DNA from: Ustulina deusta
Taxonomy: Eukaryota; Ascomycota; Sordariomycetes; Xylariales; Xylariaceae
DNA length: 64,000 nucleotides
Direction: 5' to 3'
Assembly (NCBI GenBank): GCA_023159155.1
Contig: JAJNNX010000001.1
Span: forward strand, 682,001 to 746,000
Each line of letters starts with the position of its first letter. The stretch's first letter is position 1. The notes under the pieces are model-generated. The model was not told the DNA's origin, did no database searches, and worked only from the letters and a program-made list of their open reading frames with translations. A program made the position numbers and the translations under genes. Shown here piece by piece: positions 1 to 12,963 of the stretch.

Positions 1-381
1 TAGGCACTCGGTGTATGAGAAGCACTAGGGTACGGTGGCCTGGGATGGTGTGATGCCATAACGCTAACGACTCGAGGGCTACGTAGCATATAGATATGGA
101 ACGAGTTTATGATCAGACCAAGTAGGTAAAGTTGTCAACCCAGTCGTCATTTGGTATATCGATACCTGGGTATAAAATCCGGCATGAACGATATATGCAG
201 CAAATTGCCATGATATACAGGTAGGCGTGAGAAGTTGAGGCACGAAATTGAATAGGGAGAGGTCCACTAAGTCCCCCTTTCTTTCTTCTCCCGCTTCCCT
301 CTTCCACCCAGATCCTACATGTGGAGGAAGGGCGCGCCAATGGCTAGGCACACAAACGATACGCCACAGAGTCTTCCAACC
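1..381. other. Intergenic, 3' flank of RNase gene
   Basis: This stretch lies downstream of the minus-strand RNase gene. Open frames here are short and overlap one another on both strands. I see no recognisable domain, RNA gene or repeat. Confidence 0.5.
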
Positions 382-1025
<644 letters not shown>

Positions 1026-1136
1026 GGTGGAACCTCAAGAGGACGACAACAGCGTGCGCACAAAGGAGGGGATGGGGGGCTGTTCGGTTGGCTTGGAGAT
1101 TCAGGAGCCAACAACAACTCCGGCCGGATCGTTGCG

Positions 1137-1144
1137 CTTATATA
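1137..1144 (-). promoter_or_regulatory. TATA box of the RNase gene
   Basis: TATATAAG is read on the minus strand about 112 bp upstream of the RNase start codon. This is a normal distance for a fungal TATA box plus a short 5' UTR. It is the only strong TATA match I see in the first 150 bp upstream. Confidence 0.45.
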
Positions 1145-2494
1145 CCGCACGATCCGAGATTCCTGCTACCATGTTCACTAGCCCTGCAGAGAGGCTCGTG
1201 GGGTCATGCTAACTCCCAGAGGGTTTCATATTTCGTCCAACCTTATCTCTGGCCCGGTACACATGGTCATATCAGCGGGCGGGAATGGCAAAGGTTCCCG
1301 AGCCATGAGATAGATGATGCTAAAGGGGTTAGGACCTGCGCGCCAGCCATGAACAACAGGAGGCTAAGCAAGCAACGCTGATCACGACGACAGACCTTCC
1401 CGATTGATTGATTGCCCAGCTCCGGCAACCGAAGCGGTGTCTCCTCCCTACATACAATTCCATACCCCGTCTTTCATCGCCGTCTGCCTATGATATCTAC
1501 AATGCGTGAAACCCAAACATCAAATCAAACCACGTCCCGCAGAGCTAGATTAGATTAGATTGATTGTATGACCCCTAAATCCAAGAAACGGGCCTATTTC
1601 GCGCAGCACGAGAAGAGACGGACGGGGTTGGTTAGATTCGAAAGGGCAAACAAAGGTTCTCAGAACGCGACCACGAACCGGGCTGTTTCTCATCTGCTCT
1701 CTCTCTCTCTCTGATTGGCAGCACACTCCCAACACTGCCCGCACGTCCACCTGCCTATATCGACTCGAGATCAGCTTTATGGGTCGGACTGGGTCGGGGA
1801 CTAGAACAGGTTGGTTTGGTTGTCAGATCCGCACGCGCCTGACGATCTCATGGGGAAGCGGCCGATGGCCGCAATTGTTGGCCGAGAGCGTCCTGTTGAG
1901 AGGTTATGTATACGGATGAGGAGGCCATTGTGTACTATTACTCCACGATGAACGCCAGGAGCTTCGGGCGCTGATGTTTTCCCTACCTACCTACTGCTGT
2001 TAAACTCCCGAATACCTTTGCTCTGAATTTCCTACCAGAAATGCTGTTATGTATGCAGTAACGACGCTAGAGTTGATGTAGGTACCTCGACACTCGATAG
2101 CGAGCAAGGTCGAGAGAGGGAATTGTGCCAGTGGGATTAGAAACGACCCATAACTCGTACTAGAATTATAAATATTCTCTTACTAATATCTCCAAATTCT
2201 CCACTACAATGTCAAGGGCAGTCACGACGGTGCCAAAAATTCCAGCTTTGTAGGGGAATGAATCTCACGCACATAGAAAGAAAGACAAAGGAAAATGACA
2301 CCAGTTGTCACCATCCGAAAATTGTTGAACGCTGTAATTGATATGGGTATCATGCAATGTATTGATGTAGGAGATGCAACTCTAGGCTATATTTTAATTA
2401 TTACAGTATACTACGCCTAAGGGGCACTGCTACCGTAGGTCACGTTTTGATGTACAAGTGGACGCTTGGGGCACAAGCACCAAGTACGATTCCC
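1145..2494. other. Intergenic between RNase gene and PTR2 transporter
   Basis: There is no supported gene. The stretch holds the upstream region of the RNase gene, a (CT)8 run at 1697-1712, and the 3' flank of the transporter gene, which is AT-rich around 2160-2440. Confidence 0.5.
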
Positions 2495-4504
2495 CTACTG
2501 CTTTTGAGAAATCATCATCTCCTCGTTGTCGGCAATAGGAGCCGGGCGGTTTTCACTCTTGTTGAGCTCGTTCTCGCCAACCACATTAGAGGTGCCCGTG
2601 CTATCCAGGCGGGCATCCTGGTTCCTACTAAGAGTGTATTCCTCTTGGTCGATGTGGCGGAAGGTGAAGTAGAAGACGACAGTGAGAACACCGCCCGCGA
2701 TGGCTGGGCCGCCAAAGTCCCAGATCAAATAAGGGTCGGTGATGACCGAGGAAGCGGCCAGACCGATAGCGTAAGCAACGGCAGTATTAAACAAGTTGAT
2801 GGCAGATACGAGACCTCTCATGTTGACGGGAGCACGCGAATACGCGATACCGTAAGCAGGAACGTTAATAAATAACTCGGAGATGCCACCGATGGCGTAA
2901 GGGATAGCCATCCACCAAATGGTGATGGGCGCGACACCATCGCCTATCGTGCAGTTGTTTGTGGCCTGGAAACCGCAAGGCGACTGTTGGTAGACGTAGT
3001 ACTGGAGAACGGTGTAGCCGACGCCACCAATTGTAGACAGGGCAAGACCCGTGGTGATACGGGCAACGGGTCCGTAATGGATGTTGAGCCTTCGTAAGAG
3101 AGGGTACAAACCATAGTTTAGAATGGGCGCAAAGGCAATGATGCTGAGAGAGTTGAAGTTCGAGATAACGTCATTGGGCACCCCGTCGGTCCTCAAAGCA
3201 GTGCTCAAGAAGCTCGCGGCGGAACCAATACCATTGTCGTTGAGGAACTGAATGGGGAAGAAGCAGAAGATACCAGTAGCCTGGAAGGCGCGGCGGACAT
3301 CATCAACAAAAGCGTCGTTCCATTCAGTCTTAATATTGAGGCCGGCCCTCTCGATTTCACTAGGCTTCGCTAGATCCCAGAATCCTGAGCGGCCAAGTCT
3401 CTTGATACCTCCGCGTCGCAGAACGACGCCGAGAACGCGGAACACGTTGACGAGATCACTTCCTCCTGGGGGGTGGAGGATCAAGCGCTTGTAGAGGAAC
3501 CACAGGAGGATTGGCAAAGGTAGGTAAAGAAAAAGGGGAAGAAGGAAAGCCAAGTACCATCCGACATATTTCTCCGCGTATGAAGTGGCAACACCGAAGA
3601 AGCCACCGATGTTGATGAGGAGATAAAACCACAACATCACACGCTCGGTGGTGGATTCTGGGTCTTGGATCACGCGCTCGCCGCTGGCAAGGGTGATGAC
3701 TGTGGGAACGGTGGTGGTCATTTGGTCAAGCAGCAACGGCGAGACATTGGGCTTGAACATGGCAGCGCCAATGGCGAGAATGTAAACCGAGAGGAAGTAG
3801 GGGGCCTTGGCGGTACCAGCGGCGAGAAGATCCTTGGAGCCAGCAGCAACCATCAGAACGTGGGCAATACCAAACACTCCCACACCGTAGCAGATGATCT
3901 TGAATCGACCAAATTTCGTATCGGCGAAATAACCGAATACCAGGGGAAGAGCGTATGCCAGGAAGTTGAAGGACTGGGTTACAGCATTGGCCACAACTGT
4001 TCCCAGACCCAGTGCACCGGCTGTCAACTGGGTATCTCTCGGCGGAGCACCGAAACCATTTCCACCGGCGGGTACTATGGAGGAAGTGGTGTTAGTCTTG
4101 ATAATAATCTGGAGCGAACGTCGCCGAGAAAATCGAAGCCCATGGTGGCCGTTGTCTTTAAGATTAAAACAACTTACGAGGTCGGTTCACATAGTTCGAA
4201 ATCAACGGCTGCACACCGTAAAACGAGGCACGCTCGCAGAACTCGACAATGCAGATCAAGTAAGCAACCAGTGGTAGGTTACCAGGAACTCGGCGCAAGG
4301 TTTGGAGCTCTTGTGCTGTGGGCTTTCCTGGATAATCCTCCTGCATTACAACCGGGTCAAGGAATGCATTGTGCTTGTCATCTTGAGGGGTGTGAGAAAT
4401 CTTCTCGTCCCCTGTAGAGACATGTTCCAGATCGCTCGAGTTCCCTGGAAACTGGTTAGAAACTTTAAGCTTTGTGTATCACCACCTCGGCAAGGCTTAC
4501 CCAT
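2495..4504 (-). CDS. PTR2: PTR2/POT family proton-coupled di/tripeptide transporter
   Basis: Three exons on the minus strand: 4504-4501, 4444-4178 and 4074-2495, giving 616 residues. The first coding exon is only ATGG. Its GTAAGC donor, CTAAC branch site and CCAG acceptor restore a clean frame beginning MGNSSDLEHV. The second intron (103 nt) runs GTAAGT to CATAG. The POT family signature lies early, at EFCERASFYGVQPLISNYV. It is followed by the loop GFGAPPRDTQLTAGALGLG, then many membrane segments and the family stretch WYLAFLLPLFLYLPLPILL. The cytosolic N-terminus (about 85 residues) and polar C-terminal tail are usual for fungal PTR2. The protein imports di- and tripeptides with protons at the plasma membrane. 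In yeast such genes are induced by amino acids and subject to nitrogen repression; I found no proven element here. PTR2 is used as the family symbol; paralogues are common in filamentous fungi. Confidence 0.94.
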
Positions 4505-4729
4505 GGTCGAAGTCGTCTGCTGAAGGGAAAATAGGCTTGGCAGACGTGTCAGCGCGTGGCAGGTAGAGAAGGGACGAAGAGAGAGGACAAGAGCAGTGGA
4601 GGGCAGGCGACGGATTTTATGCAAATCAATGGAATGTTCAGTACCTAGGCAGGGCTACCACACCCCCCGGATGCACTCCACAGCCAACTAATGTACTATC
4701 AAGGTTCAAGCAAGGTTAAGATTGAAAAG

Positions 4730-4743
4730 GTAGGTATACCTAC
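4730..4743. repeat. 14-bp perfect palindrome GTAGGTATACCTAC
   Basis: A perfect inverted repeat about 230 bp upstream of the PTR2 start codon. It is one of several GTAGGT/ACCTAC palindromes in the spacers of this window. Its function is unknown; it could be a dyad binding site or a dispersed simple-sequence element. Confidence 0.6.
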
Positions 4744-5630
4744 ACAATGGTCTTCACCAAACTGGCGGGGCTAGAGAGAGTCTGATTGCAGGGGGTCATA
4801 ATGGGAAAGGTAAAAGAGGAACAGCCAGTCGCGTGCTCGTCGCCGTTATCTCGACATGGAACGATGCATGCTGCTGCAACAATCCCACGGTTCAGGGGCC
4901 CCGAATCGTCTAGGCCGAATGGAGGCCAGTAGAGCGTCTTCTCTGCAGGCTCCCGACTCAGCTCGTTTTCTTTCTTTGTTCAGTGGACAATGAGCTGGCC
5001 GAGGTGGCACCGGCCATACTTCCCAATCAGGGAGGTGTTGTCCACTGCGTCTGATTATATCTCCGATCTAGACTGGCTCCAACCAGTGGTCGAGATATGG
5101 TATTTGTGCGGGCAGCCAACGAGATTCCTCGTAATGGCTATTTGGAACCACACTGGACGGATCGGTTGGTTGGTGGCCGTTGATTGACCAATGGCAATTC
5201 AGGTGGCGAGCAGGGATCTGCGTCGAAGCTCCAAAGAAGACTCGTAGAAACGCTAGCAAACTATGCCACTTACTAGATGATAACACGATCAAGAACACGC
5301 AGGCAAAGCAGCGCCGAGGGCTGACCAGCCATGATAAGAGGAGGCGACCAGGTGGCGATTGTCAAGCTTCTGCCAAGTCGGGTTGTTGCAGAGCGTCCCA
5401 TCTCGACTAGTGCAAGACAAGCTTCCGCCGAGGCCGATAGCGACATCTAGTTCTTCTTTGTTCGTCTTGGAAGACGGCAGTCAATGCTGAAAGCCATGGC
5501 AATAGCAGTTCTTTTTGACGGGGCCAGCCGAGACGTTGTGCGACAAGTCCCCTTGATGTGTCCCAGTGAGTAAGAATCAGCTTCCGCTTTTGAGTAGCCT
5601 GGCCTTGATAACAGAGCCACTACCTACTGG

Positions 5631-5668
5631 TAGGTATCCCAGAGGTACGAGGCGAGTAGGTACCTACT
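5631..5668. repeat. Two adjacent GTAGGT/ACCTAC dyads
   Basis: Positions 5631-5646 read TACCTACTGGTAGGTA, an inverted repeat interrupted by two bases. Positions 5655-5668 are the perfect 14-bp palindrome AGTAGGTACCTACT. The same 14-mer recurs at 63629-63642, 58 kb away. Confidence 0.6.
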
Positions 5669-8600
5669 AGGTACGTAGTAAGACAGGTAAGAGAACCTTC
5701 TGCTGTAAGAACACTGCGCTGCCTGCTGTAGTGTAGTGTGGTGGATATAGTACCTGCTGCTACACAGTGTACACTATTGAGACAGGCTCCACCGCACCCG
5801 GATAGTCCCATTGGGCAATTGACTGGGCCCTCAGCTGCACTAGTGCGGTGTGGTAGCGACGTGCATCCGATGAAGCGAAGTAATTGTGAGTACCTAGTGT
5901 ACGTACCTACCCCTCCCCCAGTCGATAGCCAAGAAATTGCGGTGCACTTCTACCTTGCACTCCACTCCCGTTGGTCGTGGACGCTGCACTCCCTATTGAA
6001 TTTTGTTGGTTTGAGATCATCATACTCCTGCGGGAATTAAAAATAACCGGCTACTTACGACACTTACAGAAGGTAACTAAGTAATACACGAGACGGCGAC
6101 TCTGTATTTTCAGCTATACTTATTCGAGTCTCCCCTTACCGACCGCCCGGTTCTGTCCAAGCGAGAGGATGCAATGCCATGAGGTTCTGACCGCGAGAAA
6201 GCCAGATCCTTTCAGCCTCCCACCATTGGCCACGGCTTCCACTAATGAGATTGCAAGGTCCGTTATCAGCAGTGTAGACACGAGGGCTACTCCACTAGCG
6301 AGGGCATTCAAGCTAAGCAAAAGGTAGGACGCGACTACGCCGCACCTACGATGTGCGCTACAGTCTACACAGAGTCCTTGGACCGAGACGAGACAGAGGA
6401 AATCCAAATCATGATATGCACTTGAGTGGTGTAGACTACATGTATGCACTCTTCGCCCAAGTCAGGCAGCTCTGTGGCGTCGCTTACACTACAGCCCGAG
6501 GTATGTGTATTGGTTACCTCTCATACGAGGCCGAAGCTCCGTGCAACATCTTGGCTGCTGTTCCGCTGTATGCGTGCGGCGGTCGAGCTGTAATATTCTC
6601 ACATGTGATGTGCGCCTGTCGGAAGACACTACACTAGGTACTGTAGGTCAAGATGCACGTGGCGCGGGTATGCTGCTGATTCGAGGTTAGGTATTTACAG
6701 ATAAGCCATAAATAGGAATCGAACCTACCCTCCTTCTGACCTGGCTATCCAGTAGAACCTCGCTTTTACTGAGCTGATGTGAGTATGATTTCTCGTCGCC
6801 TGCTCAGCTACCTTACAACAAGCGCACGACGAAGAATGTACAGTACATAGCCTATGCGCACTATATGCCGGGGTATATCTGGAGCATGTACTGCACTGTC
6901 GATCACTTCCCCTCCAGGCAGGGCATACTACTATGTAGTACAGATATTGCTAGGGCATGACTACCTACACGTACAAGTACCTACATGGCGTAGTGTAACG
7001 GAGGCGGATAACCCGATTTCTGATCCAACATGGTTGCTTCCATGGAAGAGGTACCTGTATACACTAAGTTCCTGAGTACATACTAGTAGTATATTCAATG
7101 TTTCCACTACCTAACGTGTAGTTAATAGTAGCCATACGATTGGCGGATGTGCGCCGGTGTTACACTACTACACTATAAGTATGCATACCTTACTGCACAA
7201 TGTAGGTACAGCTGTAGGCTGCCAGCAAATATCTTGTGCAGATACGCTAGTAGTGTGTGCACTATGGAGCGGACTGAAGACCCCAAATCCTCATCTCAGC
7301 CTGGATGGTATACTAGATTAAATTAACTCACAAACAAAAAGATTTCGGCTTGGTATATTGACCAACAATCCGGACCAAGACCCAGAGCCAGTCGTACAGC
7401 CAATCGTACCGTACACTATTCCGTATCTCGATCCAGTCCCATCACCGCCTTCTGGCTGTGGCTTCGGGTCACACTCGGCGGATTTCAGATCGGGCAGATC
7501 CCCCGAATGTTCTGTGAACTCGGGGCTACCCGACCCACAGGGCGCTCAACGGCGAAGGCCTAGGTACATGAGTAAGGATTGTCAAATGGAAACTCATGAC
7601 TATTAGAATAGTCCAGCTCAGATTATATCTCTTCTTCTACTGCCAGGCTTTATGTCGAATCAGAGCAGGATGGAAGCAGTGTACGATGCCTGGTGATCTG
7701 CCTCATGGAAGGAGAAGATGGTAGGAATTGATGAGTTGACGAGTGCGAGAGTTTGACGACTGTCTCCACCTATTCATATGCGAGGTTGATCTTCGTTTTG
7801 CTTATGATCTCATGATATTTCAAGTTTGTCGAATTATGCCCATCATTTATTCTCATTGTTGTCCGTACTGTACATCCCGAGTTACATCAGATGGACACTA
7901 TCGGTAGTATAGGTATATCTATCCGTGCGTTTCTTCCCCTCGACAGTGATCGACGATCATGCAGAGAGCTAGATAAAACGCTGTCGCCATGATGGAACTT
8001 CAGCTCAAGTTGCATCATTAGTCGCTGATTACGCATTAGGGCACGCGAGTCTGGATTATCAAAGCAATTATTAGCACATCACGGTTATCTCGGCGAGCGG
8101 GGGGGTACTGTAAAATTTCCGTCGAAGATATTACATGTATGTGCGTACACAGTATACCTACTGCAAATCGGGAATCCGGTTGCTACATCCGTATAGCTTG
8201 TTGCCTGTCGTTAGGTACACTATTTTCGGACACCGAAGCTAAGGCAACTTACTGTTAAGACTAGGAAACGCTTATCACGATGGTACATCACTTAGTGATA
8301 ACAAGAGCACCATCACTTCGACGAGCTGCAAATGGGCCCCAGTTTCTCAATGCGCGACTAAGCGGACGGGTTCCGCCATTCATATTCGGGCGTCATCGGT
8401 ATACTACGAATGTGGCCTACCTACTCTTGGGTTCATGGATGGACCTTTACTGCCCTACTTGTGATCAAGCGAAACATTCATGAGGAACACCTAAGCGTCA
8501 GAAACGGCTCGGGCGCCTGCTGGTTGTTAGCCGGATCCTCAAAGGACGAAGATCATCATGTCAGGTTGTCGACACCCACCATCTATCTAGGCAATAAGGC

Positions 8601-11600
8601 TCTGTTGTTTATGCTCTTGGATAGTAAGATGCAGATCCGCGCGGAGAACGAGGTCATGTTTACGCCTCGCCGACTACTCGCATTACTGAAGGCTAGACAC
8701 ATCGACTTCATTCCAAAAAAAAAACGACAGTTACGTCAGCTTACTTTCATCACAGCATCTTGCGACATCATTTTTCCCTTCTTGATACAGAAGCCAAGAG
8801 ATAAGAGTATATGAATATGTTGTGACAATGCAAAACGACGCCGTTGTTGCATTGCTAGCACTAACAGCAGCATATAGGTATGCGACATATGTCATAATGC
8901 ACGAGAATCCCTGGATTTCCCAATGCCCGCCCTCTACCGGACACATTCATTTTCAATGGGACGCGGTGTCAAGACACTGCAGATATAACTTGGCCGAATT
9001 TTATGAAATATTTGGCCGTCGCAAAGAGTTAGAAGCATCAAGGATTCTGAAGTTTGAGTCTACGTTCAGAACATCCTCGAACAGGGTAGTGAGGTATGTC
9101 GTTTGACGTTGCGAGAATCCATCCCACCTAGGAGTATTACATATGCTTCATCTACAGGCTATTTATGCAGAGCCGCGTAGTAGACGGGTTTTGCTATGAA
9201 TATTGCTTGACTGGGCGGAGGGAAGCTCACTACGGATTTTGCGTCTGCGATGAAATTCTCAGCATGGCACGACATTGTGGCTTTCGTTGGTAGAACATGC
9301 ACCGGGAGCGGATATAACACCCTGACGACCTTCAGGGACTTCCGTGTAGAACTTGATAATCCGACTTGCTATTGAAACAGAGACAACGCCCTGAACCTAA
9401 CAGATCACGTATGTCGCGGGCTAATATATCAGGACCCCTATGTCAGCATCAAGCCTTTCTAATGGGCTTCCCGCGAGGTTATTGATCCCGGTCTGGATCA
9501 TAAGCCGTAGGATTTCACTCATTTCCTTTCCTGGTTTCTACCCTGGCAATGTTTTAGCTGGTAGATGGTATGTCAGCATTAACGTTAGACGACATTATTC
9601 TCTCTTATTCCCGCTGTATTCAAATCGGAGTCATCTCAAAGATGTCGCTAATAAACCTTCACTTATATAACCTAGCTTTCTTACGTATATTTTAGTTTTC
9701 GAAGGGGTTTGACGGGAAGAAGTACTGGCTTAATTAAAATCACCGCTTCTCCCATTATAGTTGTTGTCCACCTGATTAGCCTCCCTCTATTTGACCTCCG
9801 GGCTTTCACAACTATACAATAGGATTCAAGATGTCTCGAGAGAAGGTCGAGTCCTAGTTCAAGATGCTGTCAAGATCTTTTCGCTGACCAATATGGACTT
9901 CATACATGAATGACGAGGACCAACCGAGTTTTCAGTGACTTCTGGATCATCACCCCTCCGTATATCCCCCGGATGCAAGTCGAAATCAACATAGCTACTT
10001 GGTTTTAGAGTACCAAGGCGACACTGTTAAGAGCGAGAACTCTCCCTCTCGTCATTTCTCTGGCACAGCCAAATTTGCACCCTTTCTGTTCGTATAGCCT
10101 CGTCAGAGAGCCCGCCCCCTATCATGGCAGCACCACGAGCTCGACATATATAGGACGTAAACTAACCATGTCAACTTCACATGCAAATTCTGCGTGTATA
10201 CTTGAGATACTACGAAAGCGAGCCATTTGGATAACTTTGAAGGAGTGAGAATACCAGACTCCTTCACCTTAACAGTTTCACATGCTACGCCGCCCAGAGC
10301 GCATACACCTCCCCTGTAGCCGTTATAGAAATAACTCGTCAAGGCCGACCCTAACGTCCTACTTTGAAGACAGATGTAATACTCTCATGAAGTGTCACTG
10401 GGATACTGGGAAGACTGATTTTTACAAATGACTTCTCACTGTAAATATCTGTGATAGAAAGTTGCTACAAAATTTTCATATCCAAGTGAGGCCGAAAAGC
10501 AAGCGACAAGTAAGCTGGTTGGCCGGCGAGATAGATAGTCGGTTAAGTCATCTCACTATTAGCCTCTTGTAATAGCGTTTCCACTCACTGGACAGCTGCG
10601 AAATTTACACCATATATAACTTGAATGTCATGCAATAAGGATTTAGGCTGTCATTTATCACTGGTTACACAACTGATATAAGTGCCCAAATAGTTGGCGT
10701 AAGTCAGCTTCAGCAGAGCAGTTCGCATAGAAGTTTGTTGGGGGCGTCAGAATCGGTCCTTTATATGGATGCGCAAGGAACTTTGCGGGCCGTCCCATAT
10801 GCAGGCTGCACGCGCCTCGACGGCGTTGGCTCAATGAAACGTCAATCTGACGGGCTTTTAAACCTTCTTTCCTGCCATCAATTTTCATCTTGATTATGGC
10901 GTTTAAAGCATTACACCAAATCGATAGGAGTACTAGTACAATGGTGAGGTACTCTATTACCAATTGACTCACCACCTACCTCGGCAGCCCAGGAAAATGT
11001 AGTGGGTCCCTCTTCGTGTTCCCGTATCACCGCGTTGCCTAGCAACCAACCAACCAGTGAGACAATACCGGGTACGTAGTAATTGGAGTGACACGGTCGC
11101 GACTTGGCAAATAAAGTCGGATTGATTGATGCTACCTACTGACCACTTTTGATGTGATTGATAAAACAAAATAGGTAAGTTTTCATTTATCATCATATCA
11201 GTTAGGCTTGAATCACCAACTCCATTCATACGACAGCATACGCATATGTACTTATCTACGAATAGGTAGCTGGATAGTGGCGGGATGCGGGGTACTCGGG
11301 TGGTTCAGATACCTACATGTATATATTTATTCCTATGTTGGCCGGTCTGCTTGTCGCGCGAGCGCGTTGTGTGTGGGAGAGCTGGTCCGACAAAAGGGGG
11401 CTCTTCTTCACCGTTGTGGTGCGACTCGAAGCCGTCAGCAACGGCGTAGCATGATGCTGCAGTAGCCATCGCTTATGTGCAACTTGTTTGAACAGTATTG
11501 GTCACCTGCCGTCACAACCCCTCACCCCCCATCAAGCGCAGCACTGCCAGGCAGATCGAATCAAATGTGGGGATTGGGAGGGGAATGCAGAAATGACGAT

Positions 11601-12963
11601 CGCTTTCTTGAATATGGAAGAAAAAAAAATTAGTGGGATGAAACCTCGAGTCGCAACTTGTCATTGCCACTTGTCATTTGCCACTTGTCTACACTAGTGT
11701 AATTTGGAACTCATATTAAAAACGCATTGACGATTCAAACACGGCAGTGAATGACTGACTATAACAGCAACAAGCTCACAAGAAGCTGCCAGAAATTCGG
11801 GTTATCCATTGGATTGCTGGAGAGTCGAGCCATGAACGGGTAATCTACCCCAGAGGCTACGTCGTGTGCGGGATGGGAGGGATGAACCTCTGAACCGTCA
11901 TGAGTACCGAGCCACTGCGTGAGATAATGAGGCCAGACTGGAGAACAGAGTATGCTGGGTACCTATACCATCTCGACGGTTGGTTGGTGCCCAAGTTGCC
12001 TGGATGTTTTTGAGTAAGCTCTGGGTTGGCGTCCCCGCTAAAAGTAGACTAGGAGCTTCTGCGACGCCTATTGGTGGGCAGTATGGGGCGCTCAGCGAGA
12101 GCTGGAGCTGTCACTGGTCCAAGCACTGGAGTGGGAGAGGCAAGCGCCACTGAAAGAGCTCGAAGGGACCTGATCAGCTTGGCTGCACTTGGCGTCAACA
12201 ATTCACATCCACTTTTTTTTCCTTCCTCTCCCAAAGTAAACATGCTATGCCTACCCAGGACGTATCCACAGACACACCGCAACACTGTTGGCTGGAGTGT
12301 CAGCGTAATCCAGCCCATGTTCATGTTGATCTGTTCTGCCCACTCGATTGGATATTAGACGGATACATCGATCGCCTGATTTAATGCCCCCCATGTTCAA
12401 TCCATTTGTGCAAACACCTCCCCTCTAGGATCTCTCATCAAACAACCCACTGGATACACCCACGCCGACCTCCGGATTGAATATTGCCCTCCAGCACTGT
12501 CACCATCACCGTAGCACCTGCAGGGAACTCTCTTCACAAATAATTGGTGGTGGAGACGGCGCTGTCTGTGCACCGTTTCTCGCATTTGCCGCTGCCGCTG
12601 TCGCTTGCATACAGCCTGGTGTTTCGCTACATTTCTTTCTTGCATTATCTCTTGCAGTATTTCGCTTGTGCCTTGCAAGGTGAGTGAGTGTTTTTTGTTT
12701 CCCGAACGCCAACAAACGCCTCTTACCGCTTTGCTCCTGTTTCCACTGGAACTCCTCTTGTCTGATACTGAGCAGCAACAGCAGTTTCTCGAACGCCGTT
12801 CCGCTTCCTCATGGCTCCTCGATAATACCCTCGTTTCCTTTACACAAATACCCCACGTCCCTGGGATTGGTTCTTTTCGCAGTCAGCATACGTCACACGG
12901 CATCCCGGGGCGCAATCTAATTCAGCTCACAAGCACGCGCGTGGTGGTGAGCGAATTGCCATC

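Larger units (their letters stand above)
4505..12963. other. Gene-poor block (8.4 kb) between PTR2 and the repeat-rich membrane protein
   Basis: The first few hundred bases are the PTR2 upstream region, including the palindrome at 4730-4743. From about 5 to 12.4 kb all frames are broken into pieces under about 135 residues, and none shows a family motif. Longest examples are 8410-8814 (+), 6120-6449 (-) and 10658-10975 (-). The DNA is rich in TAGTGTA/TACACTA and ACCTAC/GTAGGT words, for example at 5620-5780, 6415-6660 and 7080-7260. A sequence identical to the tRNA T-arm (B box) occurs at 6715-6725 on the minus strand, with no complete tRNA around it. The last about 400 bp (12.5-12.96 kb) is pyrimidine-rich and probably the promoter and 5' UTR of the next gene. 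Confidence 0.5.

Noticed and set aside
6700..6790. Possible tRNA gene on the minus strand around the B box
   Set aside because: The T-arm pairs, but no 7-bp acceptor stem, no consistent anticodon arm and no D-arm at the right distance can be drawn.
8280..8814. Two overlapping frames of 67 and 134 codons in the gene-poor block
   Set aside because: No motif, overlapping in different frames, and no splice sites that extend them.
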